A stretch of 64,000 nucleotides of DNA from Poronia punctata (lineage: Eukaryota; Ascomycota; Sordariomycetes; Xylariales; Xylariaceae). Positions 34,883-45,309 of the stretch are shown one piece after another. How positions within the stretch are numbered: position 1 is the stretch's first letter; each line of letters begins with the position of its first letter. The stretch spans positions 68,301-132,300 of the forward strand of contig MU401541.1 of assembly GCA_022579005.1 (NCBI GenBank), given 5' to 3'. A program made the translations under genes and the position numbers. The notes beneath the pieces were generated by a model. The model made no database searches and was not told the origin of the DNA. It saw only the letters and a program-made list of their open reading frames with translations.

Positions 34883-37767
34883 CACCTCCTGACGATAAAT
34901 TTATATAAAGGGCAACAAGAAAAGGTGAGTTTAATGGAGTCACCATATCCCGATTCAGTTTGAGCTGCATATAAAGGGTGGACAATTGCGGATGAGAACA
35001 ATCCGATGATTGGTTGATATGCAGAATGACGTGCATACAATCATCTTGCTCTTATTGGCTGTATACTTGTAGATATTGTCTGTCTGACCAAAGCAAATAA
35101 AACTTGTCCTTGTCCTTCCGGCTATAAAAGAATCAATGGGTGTGTTGTATCGAGAAATGAGACAAGTAGGTACATATGTCATGGAATTGGGTAAAACACG
35201 AGTAGTCTACAGTCATTTTTAGACAAGAGTAATTTACGTACGGGTAGTTAAGGCAGGCGGGCATTAATATGACAGATAGAATCTGACAGTGGGCTGCTTA
35301 TTATTGGGGGCAGAATGGGAACTTTTTTATATTTTATTGCGCCGACTTGGGGACGATTTGACATCTACCCAACGCGGTCTCTCCTGCATATCCGGACATG
35401 ATGTACGAGAGGTAGGTAGGTACCGTGTAATAGTTATGCGACCCACATTGGCACCAATTTTGGCTGCTGAAGAGAGGGAGAGGGAGAGGGAGGGAGGGCG
35501 CTTGCTGACGAGATGACGAAACAATCACTTTGTCGCTGGGTTCTTTTGGTGATATCCCTTCCTCACTTGAATATCTCAGGTAAGGGTCCATCTTGATAGT
35601 TAGGAATGCTGGCGAGTATTGTAGGGTCAGGTAGGATATGTATTATGCGCCACTATCTGGACCATCACGGTGATTCGTTGGTAGGAAAACTGGGTAGATC
35701 TTGTAGTGAATTGCGGCAGGACTAGCTAGGCCCGACATAATTGTTGCGAGCCCCTCTTTTAACGTAGGCCCGTAGGCTCCAGATGGTTAGAGGCTTGAAA
35801 ATGTTACAAGTCTGATGTGTAAAATGTATGAGTATGTGAGCTTGAGTTGGTGCCTGGTTGGTAGGCATTCTTGCATTTGCTGATGTCGTCAATCTGAAAT
35901 TACGGCAAGCATCAATTATTTTCATTACTCGTAGACCAAAAGCCTCTAGGACAGACCACATGCCTACGACACGTTGTTAGTAATCCATGAAGACATATTT
36001 ACGACCACATCCCCCAACCTCTGGTCGCTGCACTCACTGCACGGCGTCTATCGTGCTACGGGTTAGGACCAACCTAGGTAAAGTCAGCGATGCTACCTCC
36101 GCATTTTCCCCTCAACTTTGAGCTACCCTTCTCAGTACAGCTCCCCTTGCCGACTTTTAACCTTTTCAGGTCCTACCGTTTCTATATTCGCTTTGGTACA
36201 TATCGGACGTCGCAGTGCTGGGGAGGGCAAAGATGCCCGATTGGGCACGCCTGGCATTTGCGAATGGAACGTACCGGGTTTTCAGCTTGTCCCGTCATCC
36301 ATCGAAATAGCATAGCATTGTAGTTTAGATGTCCCGGCGTAGATACTCAGGCATACCTAACTTCACGACGCGAGATACATAGGTGGAGGAAAAGGGGCCT
36401 TGTTCACTACTCGTACCATCAAAGTTTGATGGGGTCTCCCCGGCATCTAACTAACCTACTTTACCTAGTACGCCGGCAGGTACGTGTACCTATTTCCATT
36501 GCAGCAAGAACCAAGAGGTGATGTCCTGTACGAGTACACATGTGGGGTTAGGGGTGGGTAAACTAAAAGGTTCCGGCGTTGGTTGAATGGACTGTCTAGA
36601 AACCCTCCCGTCGAATCTTGAATGCAGGCCCCGATCCTGCAGGCATCACCGCAGCGGTCCGAACGGAGCTTCTTTGTCGGGCCTCGTCGGGCCTCGTCGC
36701 GTCTCGGCTGCTCAAAGAAAAAGTAATGTCATTTGAACTCGGTCCGAGCTGTACACGTACAACGTATTCAACTACCTGACCTGGTAGACACCCCAAGACT
36801 GAAGGACAGTTTGTTTACCTCGACAATTGTAGTTCGATCGATGCGGATTTTGCAGCACAGTTGTTATGGCGTACCTATCGTATGTAGTTGCGGGGATATG
36901 TTGCATTCGTTTCAACCTTTGAATGATACCTTAAGCCGGTAGGCCGTATAGCCAAGGTAAAGGAGAAGGAGGGGGAGGAGAGGTAGAAGCTTGTCAATGT
37001 CGGTAGGGAGATATGCTTGCTGGTAAGGAGAAGGGTAGGTAGGTAGGGAAGTACAGCGCTGCATCCTGTCTCGTACTCTCTACTTGGACGGAAGGAAAGA
37101 TGATGGGGAAATGTGGCTACTGTAGGAAAGAAATACATGTTGCCATCCTCCAAAGGAACCTATCAGACACATATAACATGCGCCTATAGAGAATGTACCT
37201 TGGTTCCACTACGCCAGGTCTTGACCGTCTTTGCCTTTCGGCCGCCTGCAGCGTTCACGATACCTAAGACTCCACGAAATGTCTTGCCTGGGATGCAAGA
37301 AATGCTTCAGACATCAGGAAATTTCTGACAGGTCATTTTTTGTCTCACCCCGTGAACCTTAACACCTTGAGACACACGTGAAGGAATATAGGTAGTCCCA
37401 AGTTAGGGTCTGACTTGAAGAATTACTTGCAGTTGAAACTCTCATACATACCCCTCCTACATACTCAAAAATCCCTGTACCTACCTAGACTTTCAAATAT
37501 TGTCGGCTTTGTATACCACTTGTGCATTCTAAAGCCGAGTATCAAAAAGTGATATCGACTTGAAGACATCGAGATGTGTGTTTGTGACTGCCAAGTGCAC
37601 CGTTGCAACGATAGACACAGCGCGTTACCTACCTTGACCGTCCAAGGTTTGGTTTATCTTTCCTCGAGGGGTCCTTGTAACTTTAAGTGCATCTGCTACA
37701 CAGTGCTTGAGACTAGGTACTTTGGGTTCAGTTAGGGGGGTTGGGGAATTGGTGACCCTAATGTGTG

Positions 37768-37775
37768 GTCCTATT
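37768..37775. repeat. Left target-site duplication of the hAT-like element
   Basis: GTCCTATT directly abuts the left inverted repeat and is identical to the copy at 38430-38437. Confidence 0.85.
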
Positions 37776-38429
37776 TAGGGATGCATTTTGTATCATACCA
37801 CTAGTGTACCATACGGAATGATACAAGTATGATTCTGTATCTTTCTGAAAGATACTTGGCCGGATAAAATATTTTCTTCCGTGTCCACTTTGCTTCCGAT
37901 GTCCCACCAAATTTACACCTAAATGGAAAATATGACGACAGCCAAGACCCTTGATTGTCTGCAACAAGTCAGAATTATAGGTAAGGGCAATTTTTAGCCG
38001 TTCATTACACTACAGACCAAATAGACCCTGAAAAGCTCAAAAACGCAATAAAAAAAGCCAGCATAGCGAAGGTAAAGGGTGAAGGTAAAGGGTAAAGGTT
38101 GGAGGGTGAAGGTTAGAGGGTAAAGGTCAGGTGGGTCAGGTGGGTCAGGTGAAAAAATATGGCAGGGATGGCACAGACAAGGTCTTTTTCAACAGGCAGG
38201 TAAAAATGAACCTTTTAGGCTGTAAATTGAAGGAAAACACCAGAAAAAGTGATGAATAGGTGAAAAAGAGGTCGAAAAACCCCTTGCAAGTGTTAGATTT
38301 ATGAAAACGCCGGTGGTTGGAATGGAATCGGCTGGAAAGGGCGGGTATCATACGTATCATACCCGAAATGACAGGGGTTTAGGTATCATACAGTCTTTTT
38401 CTCAAAGAGACTGTACCTATGCATCCCTA
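37776..38429. mobile_element. hAT-like non-autonomous transposon (MITE)
   Basis: A 654-bp noncoding element bounded by perfect 11-bp terminal inverted repeats: TAGGGATGCAT at 37776-37786 and ATGCATCCCTA at 38419-38429. It is flanked by an exact 8-bp direct repeat GTCCTATT (37768-37775 and 38430-38437). An 8-bp target-site duplication plus TIRs starting TAGGG is the hallmark of the hAT superfamily. Subterminal GTATCATAC-type repeats lie inside both ends (37791, 38347, 38356, 38392), as hAT transposases require. The interior has no transposase frame but includes a GGTAAAG/GGTCAGGTG minisatellite (about 38070-38152). The intact TSD implies a fairly recent insertion. Mobilisation would need a hAT transposase elsewhere. 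Confidence 0.82.
38070..38152. repeat. G-rich minisatellite inside the MITE
   Basis: Imperfect units of GGTAAAGGGTGAA / GGTTAGAGGGTAAA, then three GGTCAGGTG-like units. Strong G/C strand asymmetry. The similarity to telomeric TTAGGG is only partial. Confidence 0.75.
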
Positions 38430-38437
38430 GTCCTATT
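38430..38437. repeat. Right target-site duplication of the hAT-like element
   Basis: GTCCTATT directly abuts the right inverted repeat and is identical to the copy at 37768-37775. Confidence 0.85.
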
Positions 38438-40900
38438 GCGCTGTTTGAAGGCTAACAATGTACAAGTATGTACTCGTACATGCGTTAGGTAAACTGCCAA
38501 TGTCCTTTTTTGTCTTTTGATTCTACATGCACTGGCAAATCGCGATGCATCCAACGTGTCCCAAAATTGTACATGTAGATATCTAACCAAAGATAATATC
38601 ATTGTGATGCCTTTTTTTGACCTCGATGTTTTTGTTCAAAGTCTTCCGGAGAAACTCTGTATCTCCAAATCTTTGAGATCTCCTAGACCTGATCCTAAAA
38701 CCCTAAATACCCTTGTCACTTCTCTTATCTAGGTTATCTGTGATCGCTTCTGGCGGCTCATAAAACAAAGATCGTAAAATCGGCACAGCTGAGAACTACC
38801 TAACCTAGCTAGCATGGCCCCCCTACACCCTTGAACAATGATGAAATCCATTACCAGTTGCTAGGATAGATAGACTAGGTTAATAGTAGAGACGTTATTA
38901 GGACATGGATGTCTGCAAAGCGCTCAGTTACATTTTGCGATGGGAGGTGTACGTAGGTTAGGTATTTCGGCAGAACAGAAACGTTCCCCTGCCAGTACAA
39001 CAGAAGTATGAGACGATGGGAAAGGAAGAGATGGCCGTATGTAAATGCGTTCTAATGTACGTTTAGCTATTGAACCATCACAGAGCGCTAACCTACGCAC
39101 GTACGAGTATAGAATTGGAGATATGTGTTAGGTGTATGTACGTAGTACAGTACATACTACCTTACCAACAGTCTGCATTGCCTACACGTTACCTTTTGCA
39201 TGTTGAAAGTTAAGTCGATGAACACATATGTACCCTGACTGCCTACTTCTGAGTTAATCTAGAAGCTGGACTAGGTATGAGCAGACATCTGCCCGGGATT
39301 TACCTGTACTGTATATGTATTTGCATAGATTAGATACCGTAGTCTAAAGGTATTTATCCCCGTAAAGCTACGGTGACAATGATGTACGTGGACGTGTTAG
39401 GTAGATATAAGGTAAAATAACCTATGATAGCAATGTGAAAACGTCTGTCCCTATTCTAGATATAGGTAGATTCCTACGGATATTATGTATGTAAGCGATC
39501 GAAGATCATGATTATTGGTATACCACGCTGTCGTGTCTTCGTATCGACACTTTCAGGTAGATGGAATAAAATGGGGCTCGCGTCTATATCCACCTGCTAT
39601 TGGGGTACAGCATCTTCCCAAAGCCGGACTAGAGCTATCCACAACATCGTACGATTCTGTATGCTGATATAGGTGAGGGCAGAGTCGCAGTGGTTCCCTT
39701 GTGGAAATAATGTAGTAGTCGGTTATCCAAGTACGGATACTAGGTCATGTAGGTAGGTATACAAAAGGAGAGAGGAAGGTATATGAGATGGATGGATCAC
39801 GTCAAATATTTTTACGTTTGTTGTAAACGGGGCATGATTGGTAGGTACCTACGATACCATAACTCCCAAGATACCTATAAACATGCACCCAAGGAGGTAG
39901 GTTCCCAGCTGGTGGGAAAACGCTACGTGCTACCTACATCGGACAGACTGTCCATGTTGCGTTGGTTCAAAAATAGGTGAACATTAGGAGTATTTACGTG
40001 TAACCTAGTAGGTTAGGTAAGGTATGCGATGCGATGCGATGCACGGACTCCCTTTCAACATGGGTGTGTGTACGATACATGCCGCTGCAACCATAAGAAG
40101 AGCGAGGTAGGTAAGGTAGGTGGCCGAGAATTACTCAGGTATGAACATATACACAATCTGGTATCCTTCTTCTAGACCTGGCCAAAAGAAGAAGGGATGA
40201 AGGGGAACAACTTATCACGGTACCTTGTCCCATTCCACGTGCTGCGCATTGATATAATGGCTATGGCAATAGGCGGCTCGAACCTAGCTCGACTCCTCGC
40301 AAACTGCCGCCATATTGTAGGTACGCGTAGGTTAGGTCGGGTAGGTAAGGGCTAACCGCTAAATGCCAAGCCACATCAGCTCATCATACACATCATAACT
40401 GGTCATCGTCACTATAATTATCATTCATGTACGTGGGTATAACAAAGCGCAACGAAGGGGTAAAGTACGAGTAACAAAGTCTTTTACGGCACAGATACGG
40501 CAAGACCCCGGTGGCAGGATTCGAACGGTATATGGACGCATTGACGCGACATCATTGTCTCAAACCTAGCCAAGTCCCTATACCGGGATGTGAGGCTTGG
40601 GATGAAATGGACAAATCAACAGGAAGATGGTAATCTATCGCGTCCCGCCATGCCTGTCGGATGCAATCTCATCACATTTCTGGATGCTTATTCATCGACC
40701 CGAGCATGTGGGACAGGGTTTTTTCAAGCCACAAATAATGAACCCTCGATTTCCTCGAGCACCTGAACCTGAAAGGACAGAAACCTGAGGCTCTTTCTAG
40801 ACTCACCTACATGACAGAAATATCTACCGTACCTAACCCATTTGTAGGGCATACGTAACTAACGTAAGGTTGTATATCCCAATCCTCCTTCTTTATCCAA

Positions 40901-40953
40901 GAATGCAAGAATGCAAGAATGCAAGAATGCAAGGGGCAAGGGGCAAGGGGCAA
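40901..40953. repeat. Minisatellite (GAATGCAA)4 then (GGGGCAA)3
   Basis: Four exact 8-bp GAATGCAA units are followed immediately by three exact 7-bp GGGGCAA units. Noncoding; the junction suggests replication slippage. Confidence 0.9.
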
Positions 40954-43481
40954 AAGGTGACGGACGGTCTTCCGATACTCTCTTGCACTGCTGTACGAGT
41001 TTTATCTATGCAAGTAGCAGGAACACGACCTAACCACACTGGTAGGCAGCTGTGCCACGTATCTCGACCACCGAAGCTAATGATGTATCGTCAGTCCAAG
41101 GCGAGTACTGACGAGGGGTCATTTAAACAAGTCGCACCTCTTCCACCGGGTCACGATGCCAACATCAAGAGGTACAGCACCACCTCATTTCTCCCCTTAA
41201 TTTCTTTCTTCTACTTGTCATCAACGCATCATCGTGAAAAAAAAAATGGATTACCCATTGATCCGCATGTGCATGTTAAATGTTTCGTCCCTGCTTGTTC
41301 AAGTCTAATGTGCCTGCATGCCCAAGGGGGACGCTGCATCCACGGGAGTCTGGACCGCGGGGGGTCCGGCATGTTTTTAGAGTAGTGTTCCAAATAGTCG
41401 AGGGCACTTTCACGATGCCAATCAGGCAACGTTTTTCGCCGGGGGTCCAAAGTGTCAAGAAGAAGCGAGATGCGTCAAAGATGCAGTCATTCGAGCCTAG
41501 GAAGAACAAAAAAGAATAAGGTCGTGTATGGCTAGGTAGCTTTGCCCCGCTCCACCCGTCACTTTACCTAACCTACATGTAGGTATGCTTGACGGCACAG
41601 CAAGTATGTATGCTTCTTTGTCTTCCCGCGGAGAACACTACTTGTTTCACCGTGACGATGATATCATTACACGCTATGAAAGGCCCGAGGGAATAAAACC
41701 ACGTAGGCCGGTTCAATATGGCCTTTTGGAAAATTCATGATTCCTATTCTATGGGGAAAACGCTCGGAGCATAGCATTAAGTATTTTGACTACCTATCTT
41801 GGGTACTAATCAAAGGTTTTAAGAATAGCTACCTATCCTTTCTTTTGGCCATTTGTTGCAATGATGCAAGACCAATCATGCTAGGTAAGATTAACAATAA
41901 CCAACAAGTCCCGGCCGGCAGTAGCTTTGTCCTCCTTTGAGAACAGGGAAGAAAAAGGGCTCAAAAGTGGGTTATCAGTTTTGAAATGCAGGAAAACCAA
42001 AAAAAATTTGCCCGTCCTCCTTCCTTCCTTCCGTTCCGTTCACGATACCTTCTTCCAACGAAAATCAATGAGCTGCATGAGAAGGGGGCGAAAACCGTTG
42101 CATTCCGCTCCCCAATCAAATCATGGTCTTTGGTATATGCAAAAACGGACGGACCAGGCCTGTCCGGATCTTGTACGTGTGTACGTGTAGGCATATAAGC
42201 TGCTAATGCAGAGACTAAGGCAACACTATACACCTTGGTCCGGTCCAAAAGGTCCTTTGCACATCATGACATGGTCGATTACACCTATGTAGACAAGCTC
42301 GGTCGGTGCGACGATGATGATCACGATGCCAAACAACTCGCGCCTTTTGATCAATGCCGTAGGTGGTTGGCACTAGGGATAGAAAATATGTACCTAGCCC
42401 CTGGCTGTATGACAGTCTAGGTTAGGCAAGTTCTTGGATTCTCATCCGTCATGGCCGCCACCATGCACAACTACTTTTTGTGCAAGGTACCTGATTAGTA
42501 GTAGCCTGTGTGCCTATGTCGGTATCTTAGGTACATAGAGAGTTCCAATCTTCTTTTTCTTCCCTTGGTGGTAAAATGATAACACCGACTGAAGATCCTT
42601 AAAGCATCCAATACCAGCCTGCGCAGCTATCGTATGCCCACTCACCGCGAAGGTTATTTTGACTTAGCACCTATACGTGTACTGAGTACGTGTATAGGAT
42701 TGCTAGATAGTAGGTATAATACGTGTACATGGCCCCAATTTGCATAGTCGGTCTCTTTATGGTCATGTTTGGTACTTTGATTGTTGCACTGTCGTTACTA
42801 AAAGATGTTACCTACGTGTACCTAGTCTAGTCTAGCAGCTGGGTCCACGATCTTGGTTTCATCCTGCTTCAAGCGGGTGTGTTGATAGTGGTTATTACAT
42901 ATCCGGTGGGTATTTGGTAAGCAGGCTAGCTATTTTTACTTGTTATCCTGCGCTCGGAGAAGGGAATATATTACTACAGTCACTGAGTGTGGCACACTCT
43001 ATCAAGGGGGTTAGGTTCGATTCCTAACAGCGCTATTGGTATTCGCTTGGTAGCTCATTTCAGTCTACCTACTTATGTAATCTGTAGATAGCACATATTA
43101 AATGTGCATACTAGACAATTATTGACTGGCCTGCAAAACAGACTTCTACTCTGCAAAGGCCGCTTTCTTTATGTTCATCTTGTCATATTTTAAGGTTTCT
43201 TCCCTTCAATCTCTCTTTCTTCCTTCCATGTCTTGGTAGCCCGAGGTTAGAGACGGTACTTATTGATACCAGATTCGTTTTTGTCCTGTTACAACTAATT
43301 GTAACCCCACTACAGAAGCCAAGTCTAAGTACTTTCTACAAAGACACGGGGCTTGGCAGAGATACTGACAACGTTTTGTTTAATACGAGGGCTATTCCTT
43401 GGAGCATCCGGACAGCGAAGAGGCTAATGCCATTGAAACGGAGCCGATTGAGTGCTTAAATTCGTTCTTGATGAAACCACG

Positions 43482-43524
43482 GTTTTTTTTTTTTTTTTTT
43501 TTTTGGGGGGGGGGGGGGGGGGGG
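43482..43524. repeat. Poly-T/poly-G tract left of the assembly gap
   Basis: About 23 T followed by about 20 G. A similar C-T-G homopolymer block (about 43664-43709) lies to the right of the gap. Such tracts commonly break sequencing and assembly. Confidence 0.85.
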
Positions 43525-43622
43525 AAGCCCTTTAGAAAAATGGGAGTCCGGGGGGTTGTTTTTGGGGGGAAAACACCCCGCCATATTGGTGTACTCTAGG
43601 ACAATTTACACGCGGTCATCCG

Positions 43623-43632
43623 NNNNNNNNNN
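43623..43632. other. Assembly gap (10 N)
   Basis: Ten consecutive N between homopolymer-rich flanks. The 100 bp on its left (43525-43622) is a degraded copy of sequence on its right (43718-43816), so the true length here is unreliable. Confidence 0.95.
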
Positions 43633-44644
43633 GCCCCTTCCCTTTCCTTTCTCTTCCTCTTCCCCCCCCCCCTTTTTTTTTTTTTTTTTTTTGGGGGGGG
43701 GGGGGGGGGCCCCAGTGGAAGCCATGTAGAATCATGGGAGTCCGGTCTGTAGATTTGTCCTGCAATACACCAGGCAATCTTGCTAGACTAGAGGACAATT
43801 TCCTCGCGGTCATCCGAGTTCGGCTTCTGGTTTTATATGAATTTGTCGCTAATATAGTTCCCGGGACGATTTAAAAGGAGTATGATATTCAAAATTCCCT
43901 AACAATTGTCCAAGTCACACGTTTCTTACAAAAGCAAAATGAAGTCAGTTCTCCCCTAAAGTCCGTAGCCATTATGAAGTACGTGTAGATTCTAAGCATT
44001 GAATCTCTAACATCGCGACAATTATCACCATGTGCCAGCGCAAGTGCCAGAGCAGATACCACAATGTGGTGCCTAGTACAGGACGGGCTGTAATTACCAA
44101 CCAGGTAGCCTTAGATGCTTGTACCTACTGCAAACTACTGTACCCGTAGACACTACTATGTACGTACAGTAGAGTAGTCAATAGATACAGAAACACTTGT
44201 CAAAACTTGACAACACAAGAAGATGTACGATTTCCGGTACCAACCCACTGCACACGCAAACGTAATTCCACACAGTACTAGAATAGAATAAACCATCTTA
44301 GACGCTTGTGCCGCTAGTGTATCCAGAGATATGGTGGGGCCCAGTACAATCTTGCTGCCGTCGCAGCCGTTATTGGCTCACAGAGATAAACAGGCTTCTT
44401 GAGGGGGCTCGGCAGGGCTGGGCACATGCAGCCACAAAGTAGATCGCAACCGCTTCCTGAACTTATCGGCGGAACTAAGTTCAGGATGTATCGAGGTAGC
44501 AGGAGGGTAGGTCTGAGCTAACCCAGAAGAAACGCCGGTATCCCTGTAGATACAGTTAAAGGTATCCACTTTCATTGCACAGTTTTGCTCAGTCACTGAT
44601 ACGCTGGAGCGGGGCATATTTCTGCATGGATATGTCGTAGTTGT

Positions 44645-44672
44645 AGTGGTGGTGGTGGTGGTGGTGGTGATG
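44645..44672. repeat. GTG/GTA trinucleotide repeat
   Basis: A run of GTG units with flanking GTA and GAT variants in noncoding DNA. Confidence 0.8.
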
Positions 44673-45309
44673 ATGGTGGGTAGGTGGGCAAGGTTTGTAC
44701 GTGTACTGTATTTGTACCGGCTAATCATTTGAGTACAGTCTAGAGAGGCTCAGCAAGTACTTGCATACTTGCTTTGGGCACAAATGGGCACCTGAGGTAC
44801 AGAGAGGAGGGATTGGGCACCGTATACCCTACGTCTCTGGTACATGGAATCTGGCACAGTAGTGACTTCAACTAGGCGATGGTGGGCTTGCACTGATACG
44901 CTGGAGTCCACCCTGTGGCAAGTGGTCTATGGTTTCCACAATGCAGAAGGGCCAAAGACCAAAAGTTGAACAACCCTTCCGCCACCAAAGCATTCTACTG
45001 CTTGTCCAAGCTATCAACTAGATATCAGCTCTCATTCACCAATTCTATCCAACAACACGGTCTCACCTTGTTATTCGAGTATTTACTTTTCAACCTTTCA
45101 AAACATCTGCACAGTGCCCACCAAGACAATCTTTCAGAACTGTTCAGGGTTAAAGCTTGCATTATCTTCTGACAATGGCTTCCTGAACGTTCTAAAGTCC
45201 GTCCTTTATCGTCTGTCGAGCCCTTATGATCGTGACGAGATGCTCGAACAGCGTCTCAGAATGCCGACAACCAATAATCCACAACGATCTCAACCACTTC
45301 TCAATCGAT

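Larger units (their letters stand above)
31770..45309. other. 13.5-kb gene-poor region
   Basis: No intact protein gene could be supported. Short frames (up to 171 codons) have low-complexity or unrecognisable translations. The region contains a C10 run near 31838, CTTT/CCTT repeats (31910-31940), CATA and GA microsatellites, a hAT-like MITE (37776-38429), a GAATGCAA/GGGGCAA minisatellite, an assembly gap with a damaged duplicate flank, a GTG repeat near 44645-44672, and many TACCTACC and TACGAGTA motifs. The last few hundred bases are probably kinase promoter and 5' UTR. A noncoding transcript cannot be excluded. Confidence 0.6.

Noticed and set aside
40500..40585. Minus-strand tRNA-like segment with GTTCGAATCC and a CCCGGT/ACCGGG acceptor-like pairing.
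   Set aside because: The T-stem does not pair, the A-box is poor and the anticodon loop lacks U33. At best a tRNA relic.
40870..41385. 171-codon plus-strand frame.
   Set aside because: It runs through a minisatellite and has low-complexity, unrecognisable translation.
42949..43035. tRNA-like 3' half: T-arm TTAGG/TTCGATT/CCTAA followed by an acceptor-like CAGCGCT.
   Set aside because: The T-arm is perfect and five acceptor bases pair with an upstream GCGCT, but there is no A-box/D-arm and the anticodon region folds as a 6-bp, 3-nt-loop hairpin. tRNAscan-SE could settle it.
43399..43813. Frames next to the assembly gap containing poly-Phe/poly-Gly or poly-Pro/poly-Lys.
   Set aside because: They are produced by homopolymer tracts and the low-quality duplicate at the gap.
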